The notes: a model not told the origin generated them from the sequence alone. Shown: positions 7,759-17,161, numbered from the stretch's first letter. The stretch: 55,063 bases of DNA from Microbacterium sp. 2FI (GCF_005502885.1 NZ_SCMR01000027.1:1-55063); one strand, 5' to 3'. Numbers and translations are program-made.

Positions 7759-8999
7759 GCGGGAACCTCCGTCGTCGGGGTGGATGAGTGCTCGTCGAGC
7801 AGCAGCGCATCGGCGACGGTGTGCAGGCTCGCCGTGAAGAGTGCGATGAACTCGTCGATCTCGACGTCGCCGATCGTGAGAGCGGGAACGAGGCGGATCG
7901 TGTCGTCGTTCGGCGCGTTGATGATGAGGCCGTGCACCTGCGCGGCGGCGACGACGGCCTTGGCGACCGGGTGCGCGAGGGCGATGCCGATCAGGAGACC
8001 CCGGCCGCGGCATCCGCTGATCAGGGGTGAGCCGATACCGAGGATCGCCGCGCGCAGCTGGTCGCCTCGCTCCGCGGCGTTTCGGACGAGGTCGGCACGC
8101 TCGATCTCGCCGAGGACGGCGCCGGCGACGGCCGTGCCGAGCGCATTGCCCCCGAACGTCGACCCGTGAGTGCCCGGATAGAACAGCTCGCTCGCCTCGC
8201 CGAAGGTGATGAGCGCGCCGATCGGGAATCCGCCGCCGATGCCCTTTGCGACCGTGATCGCATCCGGCGTGATCCCGGCGTGCTGGAAGGCGAACCACTC
8301 GCCGGTGCGACCCGCACCGGTCTGGATCTCGTCGATGATGAGCAGCACACCGTGGCGCCGTGTGATCTCGCGCGCCGCCTCGAGGTAGCCCTCGGGGAGG
8401 TCGATGACGCCGGCCTCGCCCTTGACGGGTTCGACGAAGAGAGCGGCCACGCGATCGTCGATCGCCGCCTCGAGCGCCTCGATCGTCGAGTCGATGAACT
8501 CGACGCCGGGGGTCATCGGCAGGAAGGGCTGCTGCATGTAGGGCTTGCCGGTGAGGGCGAGCGTTCCCATCGTGCGCCCGTGGAACGCATCGGTGAGGGC
8601 CAGGATCCGCGGCCGCCCGGCGCTGCTCTCGGTGGCAGCGCCGTGCAGTCGCGCGAGCTTGAAGGCCGCCTCGTTGGCCTCGGCGCCGGAGTTGCCGAAG
8701 TACACCCGGCCTGACTCCCCCGTGCCCGCGAGGCGCTTCAGCTGCGCCGCGAGCTCGAGCTGCGGCGGTGTGGCGAAGTAGTTCGACACGTGCGACAGGG
8801 TCGCGGCCTGGGTCGCGATCGCGTTCACGAACACCGGGTGCGCGTGCCCCAGGGAGTTCACCGCGATCCCGGCGAGGAAGTCGAGGTAGCGCTTGCCGTC
8901 GGCATCCCATACGTACGCGCCCTCGCCGCGCACGAACATCGCCATCCGGTCGCCGAAGCTCTTCACGAGGTCGCGCCCCGCATCGTCCTGCCATGTCAT
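7755..8999 (-). CDS. argD: acetylornithine aminotransferase
   Basis: The 414-residue class III PLP aminotransferase converts N-acetylglutamate semialdehyde to N-acetylornithine. The PLP-lysine lies in TVAKGIGGGFPIGA, preceded by the cofactor aspartate region LLIIDEIQTGAGRTG. SNYFATPPQ near the N-terminus, GNSGAEANEAAFK and HGSTFGGNALG are family blocks. It overlaps argB upstream (ATGA) and argF downstream (GTGA). Confidence 0.95.
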   Translation of the reverse strand: MTWQDDAGRDLVKSFGDRMAMFVRGEGAYVWDADGKRYLDFLAGIAVNSLGHAHPVFVNAIATQAATLSHVSNYFATPPQLELAAQLKRLAGTGESGRVYFGNSGAEANEAAFKLARLHGAATESSAGRPRILALTDAFHGRTMGTLALTGKPYMQQPFLPMTPGVEFIDSTIEALEAAIDDRVAALFVEPVKGEAGVIDLPEGYLEAAREITRRHGVLLIIDEIQTGAGRTGEWFAFQHAGITPDAITVAKGIGGGFPIGALITFGEASELFYPGTHGSTFGGNALGTAVAGAVLGEIERADLVRNAAERGDQLRAAILGIGSPLISGCRGRGLLIGIALAHPVAKAVVAAAQVHGLIINAPNDDTIRLVPALTIGDVEIDEFIALFTASLHTVADALLLDEHSSTPTTEVPA

Positions 9000-9895
9000 C
9001 CGAGCACCACCTCTGTTCCGATTCCCTTACTGGTGAAGATCTCCACGAGCACCGAGTGCGGCACCCGCCCGTCGATGATCGCGGCCGTCTCGACGCCGCC
9101 TTCGACGGCCTCGAGGCACGCCTGCATCTTCGGGATCATGCCCGATTCGAGCTTCGGCAGCATCGCGCGCAACTCGGTGGACGTCAGGTGCGAGACGAGC
9201 GAGTCGCGGTTCGGCCAGTCGGCGTAGAGACCGGCGACGTCGGTGAGGACGACGAGCTTCGCGGCGCCGAGGGCGGTGGCGAGGGCGGATGCCGCGGCAT
9301 CCGCATTCACGTTGAGCGAGTGTCCCGGGTGGTCGAGGTCGGGCGCGATCGACGAGACGACCGGGATACGACCGGCGGCGATCTGGTCGAGGACCGGCTG
9401 CGGATCGACCTCGACGACGTCGCCGACGCGGCCGAGATCGTGCTCGACACCCTCGATGACGACGCCGCGGCGGCGGCCGCCGAAGAGGCCGGCATCCTCA
9501 CCGCTGAGGCCCGTCGCGTGCGGACCGTGCGCATTGATCTTCGCCACCAGTTGAGGGTTGATCTGACCGGTGAGCACCATCCGCACGACGCTGATCGCCT
9601 CGGTGCTGGTGACCCGGTACCCGCCCTTGAACTCGCTCGGGATCGCGAGCCGGTCGAGCATCGACGAGATCTGCGGCCCGCCGCCGTGGACGACCACGGG
9701 CTTGACCCCGACGTAGCGGAGGTAGGCGATGTCGGCGGCGAACGCGTCCTGCAGTTCGTCCGAGACCATGGCGTTGCCGCCGTACTTGATCACCACGATC
9801 TGATCGCTGAACCGGCGCAGCCACGGCAGCGACTCGATGAGCGTGACGGCCTTGTGGCTCGCCTCGGCGGGATCGGTGTCCTGGATGTCGGTCAT
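8996..9895 (-). CDS. argB: acetylglutamate kinase
   Basis: The 299-residue kinase phosphorylates N-acetylglutamate and is normally the arginine feedback target. The N-terminal VVIKYGGNAM and VVHGGGPQISSML loops bind ATP and substrate. GYRVTSTEAISVVRMVL and NVNADAAASALATALGAAKLVVLTDVAGLY are conserved family stretches. An N-terminal extension before residue 25 (ASHKAVTLIESLPWLRRF) resembles the arginine-sensing helix of hexameric, arginine-inhibited enzymes. It overlaps argJ and argD by 4 bp each. Confidence 0.96.
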   Translation of the reverse strand: MTDIQDTDPAEASHKAVTLIESLPWLRRFSDQIVVIKYGGNAMVSDELQDAFAADIAYLRYVGVKPVVVHGGGPQISSMLDRLAIPSEFKGGYRVTSTEAISVVRMVLTGQINPQLVAKINAHGPHATGLSGEDAGLFGGRRRGVVIEGVEHDLGRVGDVVEVDPQPVLDQIAAGRIPVVSSIAPDLDHPGHSLNVNADAAASALATALGAAKLVVLTDVAGLYADWPNRDSLVSHLTSTELRAMLPKLESGMIPKMQACLEAVEGGVETAAIIDGRVPHSVLVEIFTSKGIGTEVVLG

Positions 9896-11049
9896 GAGGA
9901 GTAGGCGCTGTTCTCGTGGACGTAGTCGTGTGTGAGGTCGTTGGTGAGGATCGTCGCCGTCGCGGCGCCGACCTTCAGATCGATCACGAGGTCGGTGGCG
10001 CGCGGGGTGAGGTCGACGTCCTCACGCGGGGCGTCGGGGCCGCCCTGCGTGCACACGCGCACCCCGTTCATCCAGACGTCGACGTCGTACGGGTCGAAGG
10101 CGGCATCGGTCGTGCCGATCGCGGCGAGCACCCGGCCCCAGTTCGGGTCGTTGCCGAAGATCGCGGCCTTGAAGAGGTTGTTGCGGGCGACCGAGCGGCC
10201 GACCTCGACGGCGTCCTCCTCGGACGCGGCATTTCGGACCTCGATCGTGATGTCGTGGCTCGCGCCTTCGGCGTCGCCCTGCAGCTGGCGGGCGAGGTCG
10301 GCGCTCACCTCGGCGAGAGCGGCGGCGAACTCGTCCGGGTCTGGCGCGATGCCCGAGGCGCCGCTGACCATGAGGGTCACCTGGTCGTTCGTCGACATGC
10401 AGCCGTCGGAGTCGAGCCGGTCGAACGTGCGCCCGGTCGCGGCGCGCAGCGCCGCGTCGGCCTGGGTGGCATCCAGTACGGCGTCGGTGGTGATGACGAC
10501 GAGCATCGTGGCAAGGCCCGGCGCCAGCATCCCGGCGCCCTTCGCCATGCCGCCGATCGACCAGCCGTCGCGTGCGACGTGGGAGCGCTTGGCCTTCGAA
10601 TCCGTCGTCATGATGGCCTCGGATGCCACGACCCCGCCCTCGGGATCGAGAGCGGCGATCGCCTGCTCGGTGCCCGCGAGCACCTTCGCGCGGAACACCT
10701 CGTCGCCGGTCCCGATGAGCCCCGTCGAGCAGATCAGCACGTCACCCGCGCTGACGCCGAGGAGATCGGCCGCCTTCTCGGCGGTCTGGTGGGTCGTCTG
10801 GAACCCGAAGGCCCCCGTGAAGCAGTTCGCCCCGCCGGAGTTGAGCACGATCGCCTCCACGACGCCGTCCTGGATCGCCTGCTGAGACCAGATGATCGGG
10901 TTCGCCTTCGCGCGGTTGGACGTGAAGACCGCGGCGCCGACCTTGAGCGGCCCCCGGTTGACGACGACCGCCACATCGGGCTTGCCGCTCGACTTCAGTC
11001 CGACCGCGACACCGGCGGCCTCGAATCCCTGGGGTGCGGTGACGCTCAT
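9892..11049 (-). CDS. argJ: bifunctional glutamate N-acetyltransferase / amino-acid acetyltransferase
   Basis: The 385-residue precursor transfers acetyl from N-acetylornithine to glutamate, recycling the acetyl group. The autocleavage site that frees the nucleophilic threonine is in KGAGMLAPGLATML (cleavage between A and T, near residue 185). The start MSVTAPQGFEAAGVAVGLK at 11049 overlaps the argC stop by ATGA. The frame is open well beyond this, but the extension is antisense-type sequence of argC. N-terminal SNRAKANPI and the final HDYVHENSAYSS are typical. Confidence 0.96.
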   Translation of the reverse strand: MSVTAPQGFEAAGVAVGLKSSGKPDVAVVVNRGPLKVGAAVFTSNRAKANPIIWSQQAIQDGVVEAIVLNSGGANCFTGAFGFQTTHQTAEKAADLLGVSAGDVLICSTGLIGTGDEVFRAKVLAGTEQAIAALDPEGGVVASEAIMTTDSKAKRSHVARDGWSIGGMAKGAGMLAPGLATMLVVITTDAVLDATQADAALRAATGRTFDRLDSDGCMSTNDQVTLMVSGASGIAPDPDEFAAALAEVSADLARQLQGDAEGASHDITIEVRNAASEEDAVEVGRSVARNNLFKAAIFGNDPNWGRVLAAIGTTDAAFDPYDVDVWMNGVRVCTQGGPDAPREDVDLTPRATDLVIDLKVGAATATILTNDLTHDYVHENSAYSS

Positions 11050-12101
11050 GGCGCAACTCCGTTCACACTCAGCGCGATGCCCTCGGAAAGGCCCAGCGCG
11101 ATGTTCATGGACTGGATCGCGGCGCCCGCCGTCCCCTTGACGAGGTTGTCGACAGCGGTGACGACGACGACCCGGTTCGCGGCGCGATCGATCGCCAGCC
11201 CCATGAGCGCGGTGTTGGCGCCCACGACGTCGGCGGTGCGGGGGAACTCCCCCGCCGGCAGCAGCTGGACGAAGGTCTCGTCGGCGTAGGCCGCCTCCCA
11301 GGCGGCGCGGATCTCGGCATCCGTCACGCCATCGGCGATGGGGGCCGTGGACGTCGCGAGGATGCCGCGGGCCATGGGCACGAGGACGGGTGTGAAGGAG
11401 ATGCGGATGCCGTCGGCGGGTGCTCCGGCGTGCGCGAGAGCCTGGCGGATCTCGGGGATGTGCCGGTGCGAGCCGCCGACCGCGTACGGATTGGCGCTGC
11501 CGAGGATCTCGCTCGCGAGCAGGTTGGTCTTGAGGCTCTTTCCCGCACCGGAAGGCCCGACCGCGAGGACCGTGACGATGTCGGACGGGTCGATGACGCC
11601 CGCCGCGACGCCCGGCGCGAGGCTGAGGCTGACGGTCGACGCGTTGCAGCCGGGCGCCGCGATGCGGGTCGCGCCGACGAGGTTCGCGCGCTGCTTGCCG
11701 GCGCCCGTGCCGATCAGGAGTTCGGGGACGCCGTACGTCCACGGGGTGTGGAAGGCGCCGCCGTAGAACGCGTCCCACGCGGCCCCGGATTCGAGCCGGT
11801 GGTCGGCGCCGGCGTCGATCACGAGCGGCGTATCACCCAGCGCGTCGGTGTATTGGCCGGATTGGCCGTGCGGCAGCGCGAGGAAGACGATGTCGTGCCC
11901 CGCGAGCACCTCGGGCGTCGTGTCGGAGAGCGTCAGGTGCGCGAGCGAACGCAGATGAGGTTGATGCTGGATGAGCGGCTGTCCCGCGTTCGAATGCGCG
12001 GTGACGGTGCGGATCTCGACGTCGGGATGTGCGGCGAGGATCCTCAAGATCTCGCCGCCCGCATAGCCGGATGCGCCGGAGACGGCGACCGAATATGTCA
12101 T
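11046..12101 (-). CDS. argC: N-acetyl-gamma-glutamyl-phosphate reductase
   Basis: The 351-residue NADPH enzyme reduces acetylglutamyl phosphate to the semialdehyde. The Rossmann loop VSGASGYAGGEILR is at the N-terminus. The catalytic cysteine is in AAPGCNASTVSL (about residue 150), and GSHRHIPEI is a conserved active-site block. The ATG at 12101 is preceded 7 nt upstream by TAAGGT with no Shine-Dalgarno sequence, so the message looks leaderless. It is the first gene of argCJBDF-X-argH. No ARG box was recognised by eye upstream. Confidence 0.95.
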   Translation of the reverse strand: MTYSVAVSGASGYAGGEILRILAAHPDVEIRTVTAHSNAGQPLIQHQPHLRSLAHLTLSDTTPEVLAGHDIVFLALPHGQSGQYTDALGDTPLVIDAGADHRLESGAAWDAFYGGAFHTPWTYGVPELLIGTGAGKQRANLVGATRIAAPGCNASTVSLSLAPGVAAGVIDPSDIVTVLAVGPSGAGKSLKTNLLASEILGSANPYAVGGSHRHIPEIRQALAHAGAPADGIRISFTPVLVPMARGILATSTAPIADGVTDAEIRAAWEAAYADETFVQLLPAGEFPRTADVVGANTALMGLAIDRAANRVVVVTAVDNLVKGTAGAAIQSMNIALGLSEGIALSVNGVAP

Positions 12102-12108
12102 GGATTCC

Positions 12109-12114
12109 ACCTTA
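12109..12114 (-). promoter_or_regulatory. -10 box of the arg operon; upstream gap 12102-12434
   Basis: TAAGGT on the minus strand lies 7 nt before the argC ATG, fitting a leaderless transcript. No convincing -35 is seen. The 333-bp gap between argC and the next gene otherwise holds the palindromic repeat at 12342-12412. I see nothing else in it that I can name. Confidence 0.45.
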
Positions 12115-12341
12115 GGGTCTGGGGGTCGGGAGCCGGAGACGGCGACGCCCGCAGAGTCCATGACAGGACCGCACGCAGGGTCGCCTAGAGTCGGCGGCCG
12201 TCCAGACGTCGGCGCGCGGGAGCGAGGCTCGTAACGAGCGTCGCGGATCCCTGGGTCGCCGAAGGCATGGGCCGACGATAGCGGCCGGGTCGCGGCATCC
12301 GCAAATCGAGGGATGGGCGGATGCCGGGCGGTGTTCTCTCG

Positions 12342-12412
12342 GGTTTGGGGCGCCCCGCGTGCTCGACACGCCGTAGGGGGCGGCGTGTCGAGCACGGATC
12401 GCGCCCCGAACC
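12342..12412. repeat. composite palindromic intergenic repeat, copy A
   Basis: A perfect 15-bp inverted repeat, GTGCTCGACACGCCG (12359-12373) and its complement (12381-12395), encloses the 7-nt loop TAGGGGG. Around it lie outer arms, GGTTTGGGGCGC (12342-12353) and GCGCCCCGAACC (12401-12412), complementary at 11 of 12 positions. The left half (32 bp) aligns without gaps to copy B at 13499-13530 on the other side of the epimerase gene. There is no T-run, so it is not a standard intrinsic terminator, although it sits just after the stop of the epimerase gene. Confidence 0.75.
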
Positions 12413-12434
12413 GGAAAGGGGGCGGATGCCGAGG

Positions 12435-13412
12435 TCAGGTGAGCTCGGCGATGAGAGCCAGTTCGTCCTCACGTGAGAGGCCGGCGCGGCGGTCGCGGTC
12501 GAGGCCGCGCTCGCGCTCGTCGGAGAGAGTGCGCTCGAGCGTCTCGCGCAAGGGTCGCAGCACGCCGCCGGCCGCGCGGAACCGGTCGTTGCGGTGCGTC
12601 ATGAACCCCGGCATGTCGGCCGGGAGCCACAGCGGCAGCGAACGCGGCCCCGCCCAGTGGGCGACTTCATGCTCGACCAGCCAGTCGTCGGCGGCCACCA
12701 CTGTCGCGCCGGTGTGCCCGGCTGCCTCGCGGGCGAGGTCGAGCACGTCTTGGAGTGGGATCACGTCGCCGATCGCGTTTGCGGTTCCCATCCATCCGCG
12801 CTGGGCTGCCGCGACGACGAAGTCCACGAGATCGTCGACGTCGATGACCTCGGCGAGACGGGCGTCGGCATCCGGAACCAACACCGGACCTTCCCCAGCG
12901 AGCGCGAAGCGCGACACCCAATAGCCGAAGCGGTCGGTCGGGTCGCCCGGGCCGACGATGAGCCCGGGACGGACGATTGCGGCGCGATCCCCCAGCGCCG
13001 CACGGACGGCTTCCTCACACGCGACCTTGTCGCGGCCGTAGTCGGGCTCGTCGCCCGGAGCCGTCGGGATGAGCAGCTCAGCCGACTCGTCGGGGCCGAT
13101 CTCATCCGAGCGCGCGTAGACCGACAGGCTCGAGAGGTAGGTCCAGTGCCGCGCCGCGCCGGCCAGTGCGCCGACGGCCGACACGACGTGCGCGGGGCGC
13201 GACGAGATGTCGACGACTTCGTCCCAGTCTCGCGACGCGAGCGGATCTAGTGCGCCTGTGTCGTCGCGATCGGCGATGACCAGCTCGGCACCGACAGGAC
13301 CCGGGCGCCCGCCGCGGGCGACACAGGTCACCGATGCTCCCGCGTCGAGCCACGCGCGCGCGATGCGTCCGCTCAGCCAGCCCGTTCCGCCCAGGATCAG
13401 CACATCCGTCAT
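12435..13412 (-). CDS. NAD-dependent epimerase/dehydratase-like reductase
   Basis: The 325-residue protein is an extended short-chain dehydrogenase. The nucleotide loop is VLILGGTGWLSGRIA at residues 4-18, with VDISSRPAHV and LSSLSVYA as strand motifs and a YxxxK pair in DYGRDKVACEEAV (about residue 145). AAIVRPGLIVGPGDPTDRF and VIDVDDLVDFVVAA are typical of the epimerase family. The substrate cannot be told. The ATG at 13412 fits the conserved N-terminus; the open frame beyond it is not supported. The gene stands alone, bracketed by two related palindromic repeats, and neither neighbour (argC, pheT) shares its function, which hints at an inserted cassette. Confidence 0.75.
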   Translation of the reverse strand: MTDVLILGGTGWLSGRIARAWLDAGASVTCVARGGRPGPVGAELVIADRDDTGALDPLASRDWDEVVDISSRPAHVVSAVGALAGAARHWTYLSSLSVYARSDEIGPDESAELLIPTAPGDEPDYGRDKVACEEAVRAALGDRAAIVRPGLIVGPGDPTDRFGYWVSRFALAGEGPVLVPDADARLAEVIDVDDLVDFVVAAAQRGWMGTANAIGDVIPLQDVLDLAREAAGHTGATVVAADDWLVEHEVAHWAGPRSLPLWLPADMPGFMTHRNDRFRAAGGVLRPLRETLERTLSDERERGLDRDRRAGLSREDELALIAELT

Positions 13413-13496
13413 GGCGGAGATTCCACCAGATGCGTCGCGTCGCGGCATCCGATTCCGCCGTCGGCGCAACCAAGGTGGAGGCGCCGGCCTGACCCG

Positions 13497-13562
13497 GGGT
13501 TCGGGGCGCCGTACGCGCACGACACGCCGACCCGTCCGGCGCGCCGTGCACCGAACGCGCCC
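13497..13562. repeat. composite palindromic intergenic repeat, copy B
   Basis: The inner arms GCACGACACGCCG (13517-13529) and CGGCGCGCCGTGC (13537-13549) pair at 11 of 13 positions around the 7-nt loop ACCCGTC. The loop has the same length as in copy A. The flank GGTTCGGGGCGCC matches the outer arm of copy A. The right outer arm is degenerate. It lies between pheT (stop at 13576) and the start of the epimerase gene (13412). Confidence 0.65.
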
Positions 13563-13575
13563 TAATCCCGGCGGG

Positions 13576-16104
13576 CTACTCCCGGATCGTCGCGCCGAAG
13601 CGCTCGGCGGCGACGGCCACTCCGGCGAGCTTCGCCCCGGTCGCTTCCGCGGCCGTGAGCGTGCGGTCGTCGGCGCGGAAGCGCAGTGCGAAGGTCAGGC
13701 TCTTGGTGCCGTCGGGCAGCCCCTGACCGCGATAGTCGTCGACCAGCCGCAGCGACTCGAGCAGCTCCCCCGCACCCGAGACGAGGGCCGCGCGCACCTC
13801 GGCCGCCGGCACATCGGCGGCGACGACGAGCGATACGTCCTGCGTCGCCGCCGGATAGCCCGACAGCGTCTCGGCCACCACGTTGCCGCCCGCGAGTGAG
13901 ATCACGAGGTCGAGATCGAGCTCGGCCACGATGACGCGACCCGGAAGATCGGATGCCGCGGCCACCGCCGGCAGCACCTCGCCGACGTAGCCGACCTCGG
14001 TGCCCGCGACCGAGAGCGTGCCGGTGCGTCCGGGATGCAGCGCTGCGCGCTCGGCCTGGACGACGTCGATCGATACTCCGGCCGCGGCGGCGATCGTCCG
14101 GACCGCTCCGAGAGCGTCGGCGAGGTCGGCCGCGACAGCCGCCTGACCGGGCTGTTTCGGGACGCTGTTCCCGGCGAGCAGCACCGCGACGTGCCGGTGC
14201 TGCGGCGGGATCGACGCATCGAGGGCCGCCAGAGTCGCGGCATCCGGCCGAACGGCGCCCGGCGGGACGCTCGCCGTGCCGTACACGACGCCCGCCGCGG
14301 GCAGGAAGACGGCGCCGGTCTCGAACAGCGCGAGGTCGGTGAACCCGCGCGAGACGTTGCGGTGCGCGATCTGCAGCAGTCCCGGGATCAGCGAGCGGCG
14401 CAGGAACGGCGCCTGGCCGTCGAGCGGGTTGGCGAGCTTCACGCTCGGCAGGTGCTCGCCCGACGCCGAGCCGTGGAGGTCGTTGGCCTCTTCGGTCGTG
14501 AACGGGAACGACGGCGTCTCGACGAAGCCGGCCGCGGCGAGCGCGTTGCCCACGCGGCGCCGGCCCTGCTGGGCCACGGTGAGCCCGCGACCCGACGGCG
14601 GCAGCGGCAGCACCGAGGGGATGCGGTCGTAGCCCTCGATGCGGGCGACTTCTTCGGCGAGCGTCCACTTGTCGGTGAGGTCGGGGCGCCACGACGGCGG
14701 CAGCACCGCCCAGCCGCCGACGGCCTCGGCGACCTCGCACCCGATCGTCTCGAGCGCGGCGACGATCTCGACGGCCGTGTAGTCGACGCCGATCAGTCCG
14801 TCGGTGAAGCCGCCCGGAAGCAGGATCGCGTCGGTGGAGATCTCGGCGAAGAGCGCCCCGCCGAAGCCCCGGTCGAGCGTTCCGCCCGCGTATTCGACCA
14901 TGAGCTCGGCCACGCGCAGCGCCGCGACGAACGGGATCCCGGGGTCGACGCCGCGCTCGAAGCGCCGCGACGCCTCGGAGGGCAGCTTGTGGCGTCGCGC
15001 GGTGCGCGCGATCGAGACGGTGTCGAAGGTCGCGGCCTCGATGAGGACGTTCCGCGTCGTGCCGCTCATCTCGGTCGTGCCGCCGCCCATGACGCCGGCG
15101 AGGCCGATGGGGCCGGACTCGTCGGTGATCAGCAGATCCTCGACGTGCAGCGCCCGCACCTTGCCGTCGAGCGTCTCGATGCTCTCCCCCGGCGTCGCGC
15201 GGCGCACGGTGATGCCGCCGGTGAGCTTGTCGAGGTCGTAGCCGTGGATCGGCTGGCCGAGTTCGATCATCACGTAGTTGGTGATGTCGATGAGGATGCC
15301 GAGCGAGCGGATGCCGGCGAGCGTGAGGCGCGCGACCATCCACGCCGGCGTCGGCTTGGTGGGGTCCACGTCGCGCACGACACGCGCGACGAACTCGCTG
15401 GCGCCGACGCGTCCTCGGATCGGCGCGACGTCGTCGACGGCCACCGCGAATCCGCTGCCGGGCTCGAGGTCGTCGGTGGTGCGCAGCGCGGGGTCGCGGA
15501 ACGCGGCGCCCGTGGCGTGCGAGTACTCGCGCGCGACGCCGCGGATCGACAGCGCGTAGCCGCGGTCGGGCGTCACGTTGATGTCGACCGCGACGTCGTC
15601 GAGACCGAGGAGCGCGATGGCGTCGGTGCCGACGGGTGCGTCGATGCCGAGTTCGACGAGGCGAAGGATGCCGGAGTGCTCGTCGCCGAGGCCGAGTTCC
15701 TTCGCCGAGGCGATCATTCCGTCGGACACGTGGCCGTAGGTCTTCCGCGCCGCGATCGGGAACGGGCCGGGGAGCACGGCTCCCGGAAGCGTCACCACGA
15801 CCTTGTCGCCGACGAAGAAGTTGCGGGCGCCGCAGACGACCCCGTGCACGGCTGGGCCACCGTCGGCGGCAACCTCGGACCCGGGCGCGACACGCACCTG
15901 GCACCAGCGGATCGTCTTGCCGTTGGACTGGGGCTCTTCGACGAAGTCGACGACCTCGCCGACGACGATGGGGCCCTGCAGCTCGAAGCGGAAGACGTCC
16001 TCCTCCTCGAACCCGACGCGCACGAGCGCCGCCAGGACGTCTTCGGGTGCGGCATCCGCCGGCACATCGACGAATTCACGCAACCACGACAGCGGGACGC
16101 GCAT
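13576..16104 (-). CDS. pheT: phenylalanyl-tRNA synthetase beta subunit
   Basis: The 842-residue beta subunit pairs with PheS as an alpha2-beta2 enzyme. The N-terminal MRVPLSWLREFVDVP is followed by an EMAP-type tRNA-binding domain (about residues 38-150, with GPIVVGEVVDFVEEP). Then come the B3/B4 editing region (about 215-400, VMGGGTTEMSGTTRNVLIE), the B5 domain (about 415-490), the catalytic-like core (ANPLDGQAPFLRRSLIPGLL), and a C-terminal anticodon-binding FDX-ACB domain (AATQDVSLVV to the end). The ATG at 16104 overlaps the pheS stop by one base (TGATG), so the subunits are coupled. Confidence 0.96.
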   Translation of the reverse strand: MRVPLSWLREFVDVPADAAPEDVLAALVRVGFEEEDVFRFELQGPIVVGEVVDFVEEPQSNGKTIRWCQVRVAPGSEVAADGGPAVHGVVCGARNFFVGDKVVVTLPGAVLPGPFPIAARKTYGHVSDGMIASAKELGLGDEHSGILRLVELGIDAPVGTDAIALLGLDDVAVDINVTPDRGYALSIRGVAREYSHATGAAFRDPALRTTDDLEPGSGFAVAVDDVAPIRGRVGASEFVARVVRDVDPTKPTPAWMVARLTLAGIRSLGILIDITNYVMIELGQPIHGYDLDKLTGGITVRRATPGESIETLDGKVRALHVEDLLITDESGPIGLAGVMGGGTTEMSGTTRNVLIEAATFDTVSIARTARRHKLPSEASRRFERGVDPGIPFVAALRVAELMVEYAGGTLDRGFGGALFAEISTDAILLPGGFTDGLIGVDYTAVEIVAALETIGCEVAEAVGGWAVLPPSWRPDLTDKWTLAEEVARIEGYDRIPSVLPLPPSGRGLTVAQQGRRRVGNALAAAGFVETPSFPFTTEEANDLHGSASGEHLPSVKLANPLDGQAPFLRRSLIPGLLQIAHRNVSRGFTDLALFETGAVFLPAAGVVYGTASVPPGAVRPDAATLAALDASIPPQHRHVAVLLAGNSVPKQPGQAAVAADLADALGAVRTIAAAAGVSIDVVQAERAALHPGRTGTLSVAGTEVGYVGEVLPAVAAASDLPGRVIVAELDLDLVISLAGGNVVAETLSGYPAATQDVSLVVAADVPAAEVRAALVSGAGELLESLRLVDDYRGQGLPDGTKSLTFALRFRADDRTLTAAEATGAKLAGVAVAAERFGATIRE

Positions 16105-17153
16105 CAGACCACCATTCCGAACTGCTCGCTGAAGCGCACATCGCCCTCGGCCATGTCGCGCATGTCCTGCACGTCGCTGCGGAACATCAGCGTCCGCTCC
16201 ACGCCCATGCCGAAGGCGAAGCCCGAGTACTCCTCGGGGTCGATCCCGGCCGCGCGCAGCACGTTCGGGTTGATCATTCCGCAGCCGCCCCACTCGATCC
16301 AGCGCGCCCCGCCCGCGAAGGTCGGGTGCCACAGGTCGAGCTCGGCCGACGGCTCGGTGAAGGGGAAGTAGTTGGCGCGGAATCGCGTCTTGGCCTCGGG
16401 GCCGAACAGCACCTTCGCGGCGTGGTCGAGCGTGCCCTTGAGATGGGCCATCGTGATGCCCTTGTCGACGACGATGCCCTCGAACTGCGTGAAGGCCGGC
16501 AGGTGGGTCGCGTCGAATTCGTCGGTGCGATAGGCCCGCCCCGGGCACAGCACGTAGAGCGGCACCTCGCGCTCGAGCATCGAGCGCACCTGGACGGGGC
16601 TCGTGTGCGTGCGCATGACGAGGTGGCGGTCGACAGGCTCGATGAAGAACGTGTCCTGCATCTGGCGCGCCGGGTGGTCTTCGTCGAAGTTCAGGGCGTC
16701 GAAGTTGTACCACTCGTGCTCGAGCTCGGGCCCCTCGGCGATCTCCCATCCCATCCCGACGAAGATCTGCGCGATCTCCTCCTGGAGAAGCGAGATCGGA
16801 TGCCGCGCGCCGACGCGCCCGCGGGGCGCGACCGCTGTGATGTCGATGCGCTCGGCCTCGAGCTTCGCAGCGGTCTCGGCCGCGGCGAGCTCTTCCTCGC
16901 GCGCCGCGAGCGCCTGGTTCACCCGCCCGCGAGCCTGACCCACGAGCTTGCCGAACGCGGCCTTGTCGGCCGGAGCGACGTCGCGCATGCGGGCGTTCAG
17001 GCGCGCCAGCGCCGATCCCTCGGCGGTGTGGGCGGACCGGGCGGCCTTCAGCGCGGCGGTGTCGCCGGCCGCGGCGATGGCGGCGAGCGCTGCGTCGACG
17101 GCGGCATCCACCGCCTCGGGGCTGATGTCGGGGTTCTCAGGAGCGTCGGACAC
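16104..17153 (-). CDS. pheS: phenylalanyl-tRNA synthetase alpha subunit
   Basis: The 349-residue class II catalytic subunit has an N-terminal coiled-coil (about residues 10-100) that binds tRNA. Motif 1 and motif 2 regions follow: HPISLLQEEIAQIFVGMGWEIAEGPELE, DTFFIEP and TSPVQVRSML, YRTDEFDATHLPAFTQFEG. Motif 3 is in GFAFGMGVERTLMFR. The start is GTG at 17153. A TAGACT box 8 nt upstream and the lack of a Shine-Dalgarno sequence point to a leaderless transcript, so the classic phe leader-peptide attenuation of enterobacteria is absent. Confidence 0.96.
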   Translation of the reverse strand: MSDAPENPDISPEAVDAAVDAALAAIAAAGDTAALKAARSAHTAEGSALARLNARMRDVAPADKAAFGKLVGQARGRVNQALAAREEELAAAETAAKLEAERIDITAVAPRGRVGARHPISLLQEEIAQIFVGMGWEIAEGPELEHEWYNFDALNFDEDHPARQMQDTFFIEPVDRHLVMRTHTSPVQVRSMLEREVPLYVLCPGRAYRTDEFDATHLPAFTQFEGIVVDKGITMAHLKGTLDHAAKVLFGPEAKTRFRANYFPFTEPSAELDLWHPTFAGGARWIEWGGCGMINPNVLRAAGIDPEEYSGFAFGMGVERTLMFRSDVQDMRDMAEGDVRFSEQFGMVV

Positions 17154-17161
17154 GAGAGACG

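Noticed and set aside
12342..12412. Copy A as a simple Rho-independent terminator of the epimerase gene
   Set aside because: There is no T-run on either side, the structure has an extra outer stem, and a related copy lies upstream of the same gene.
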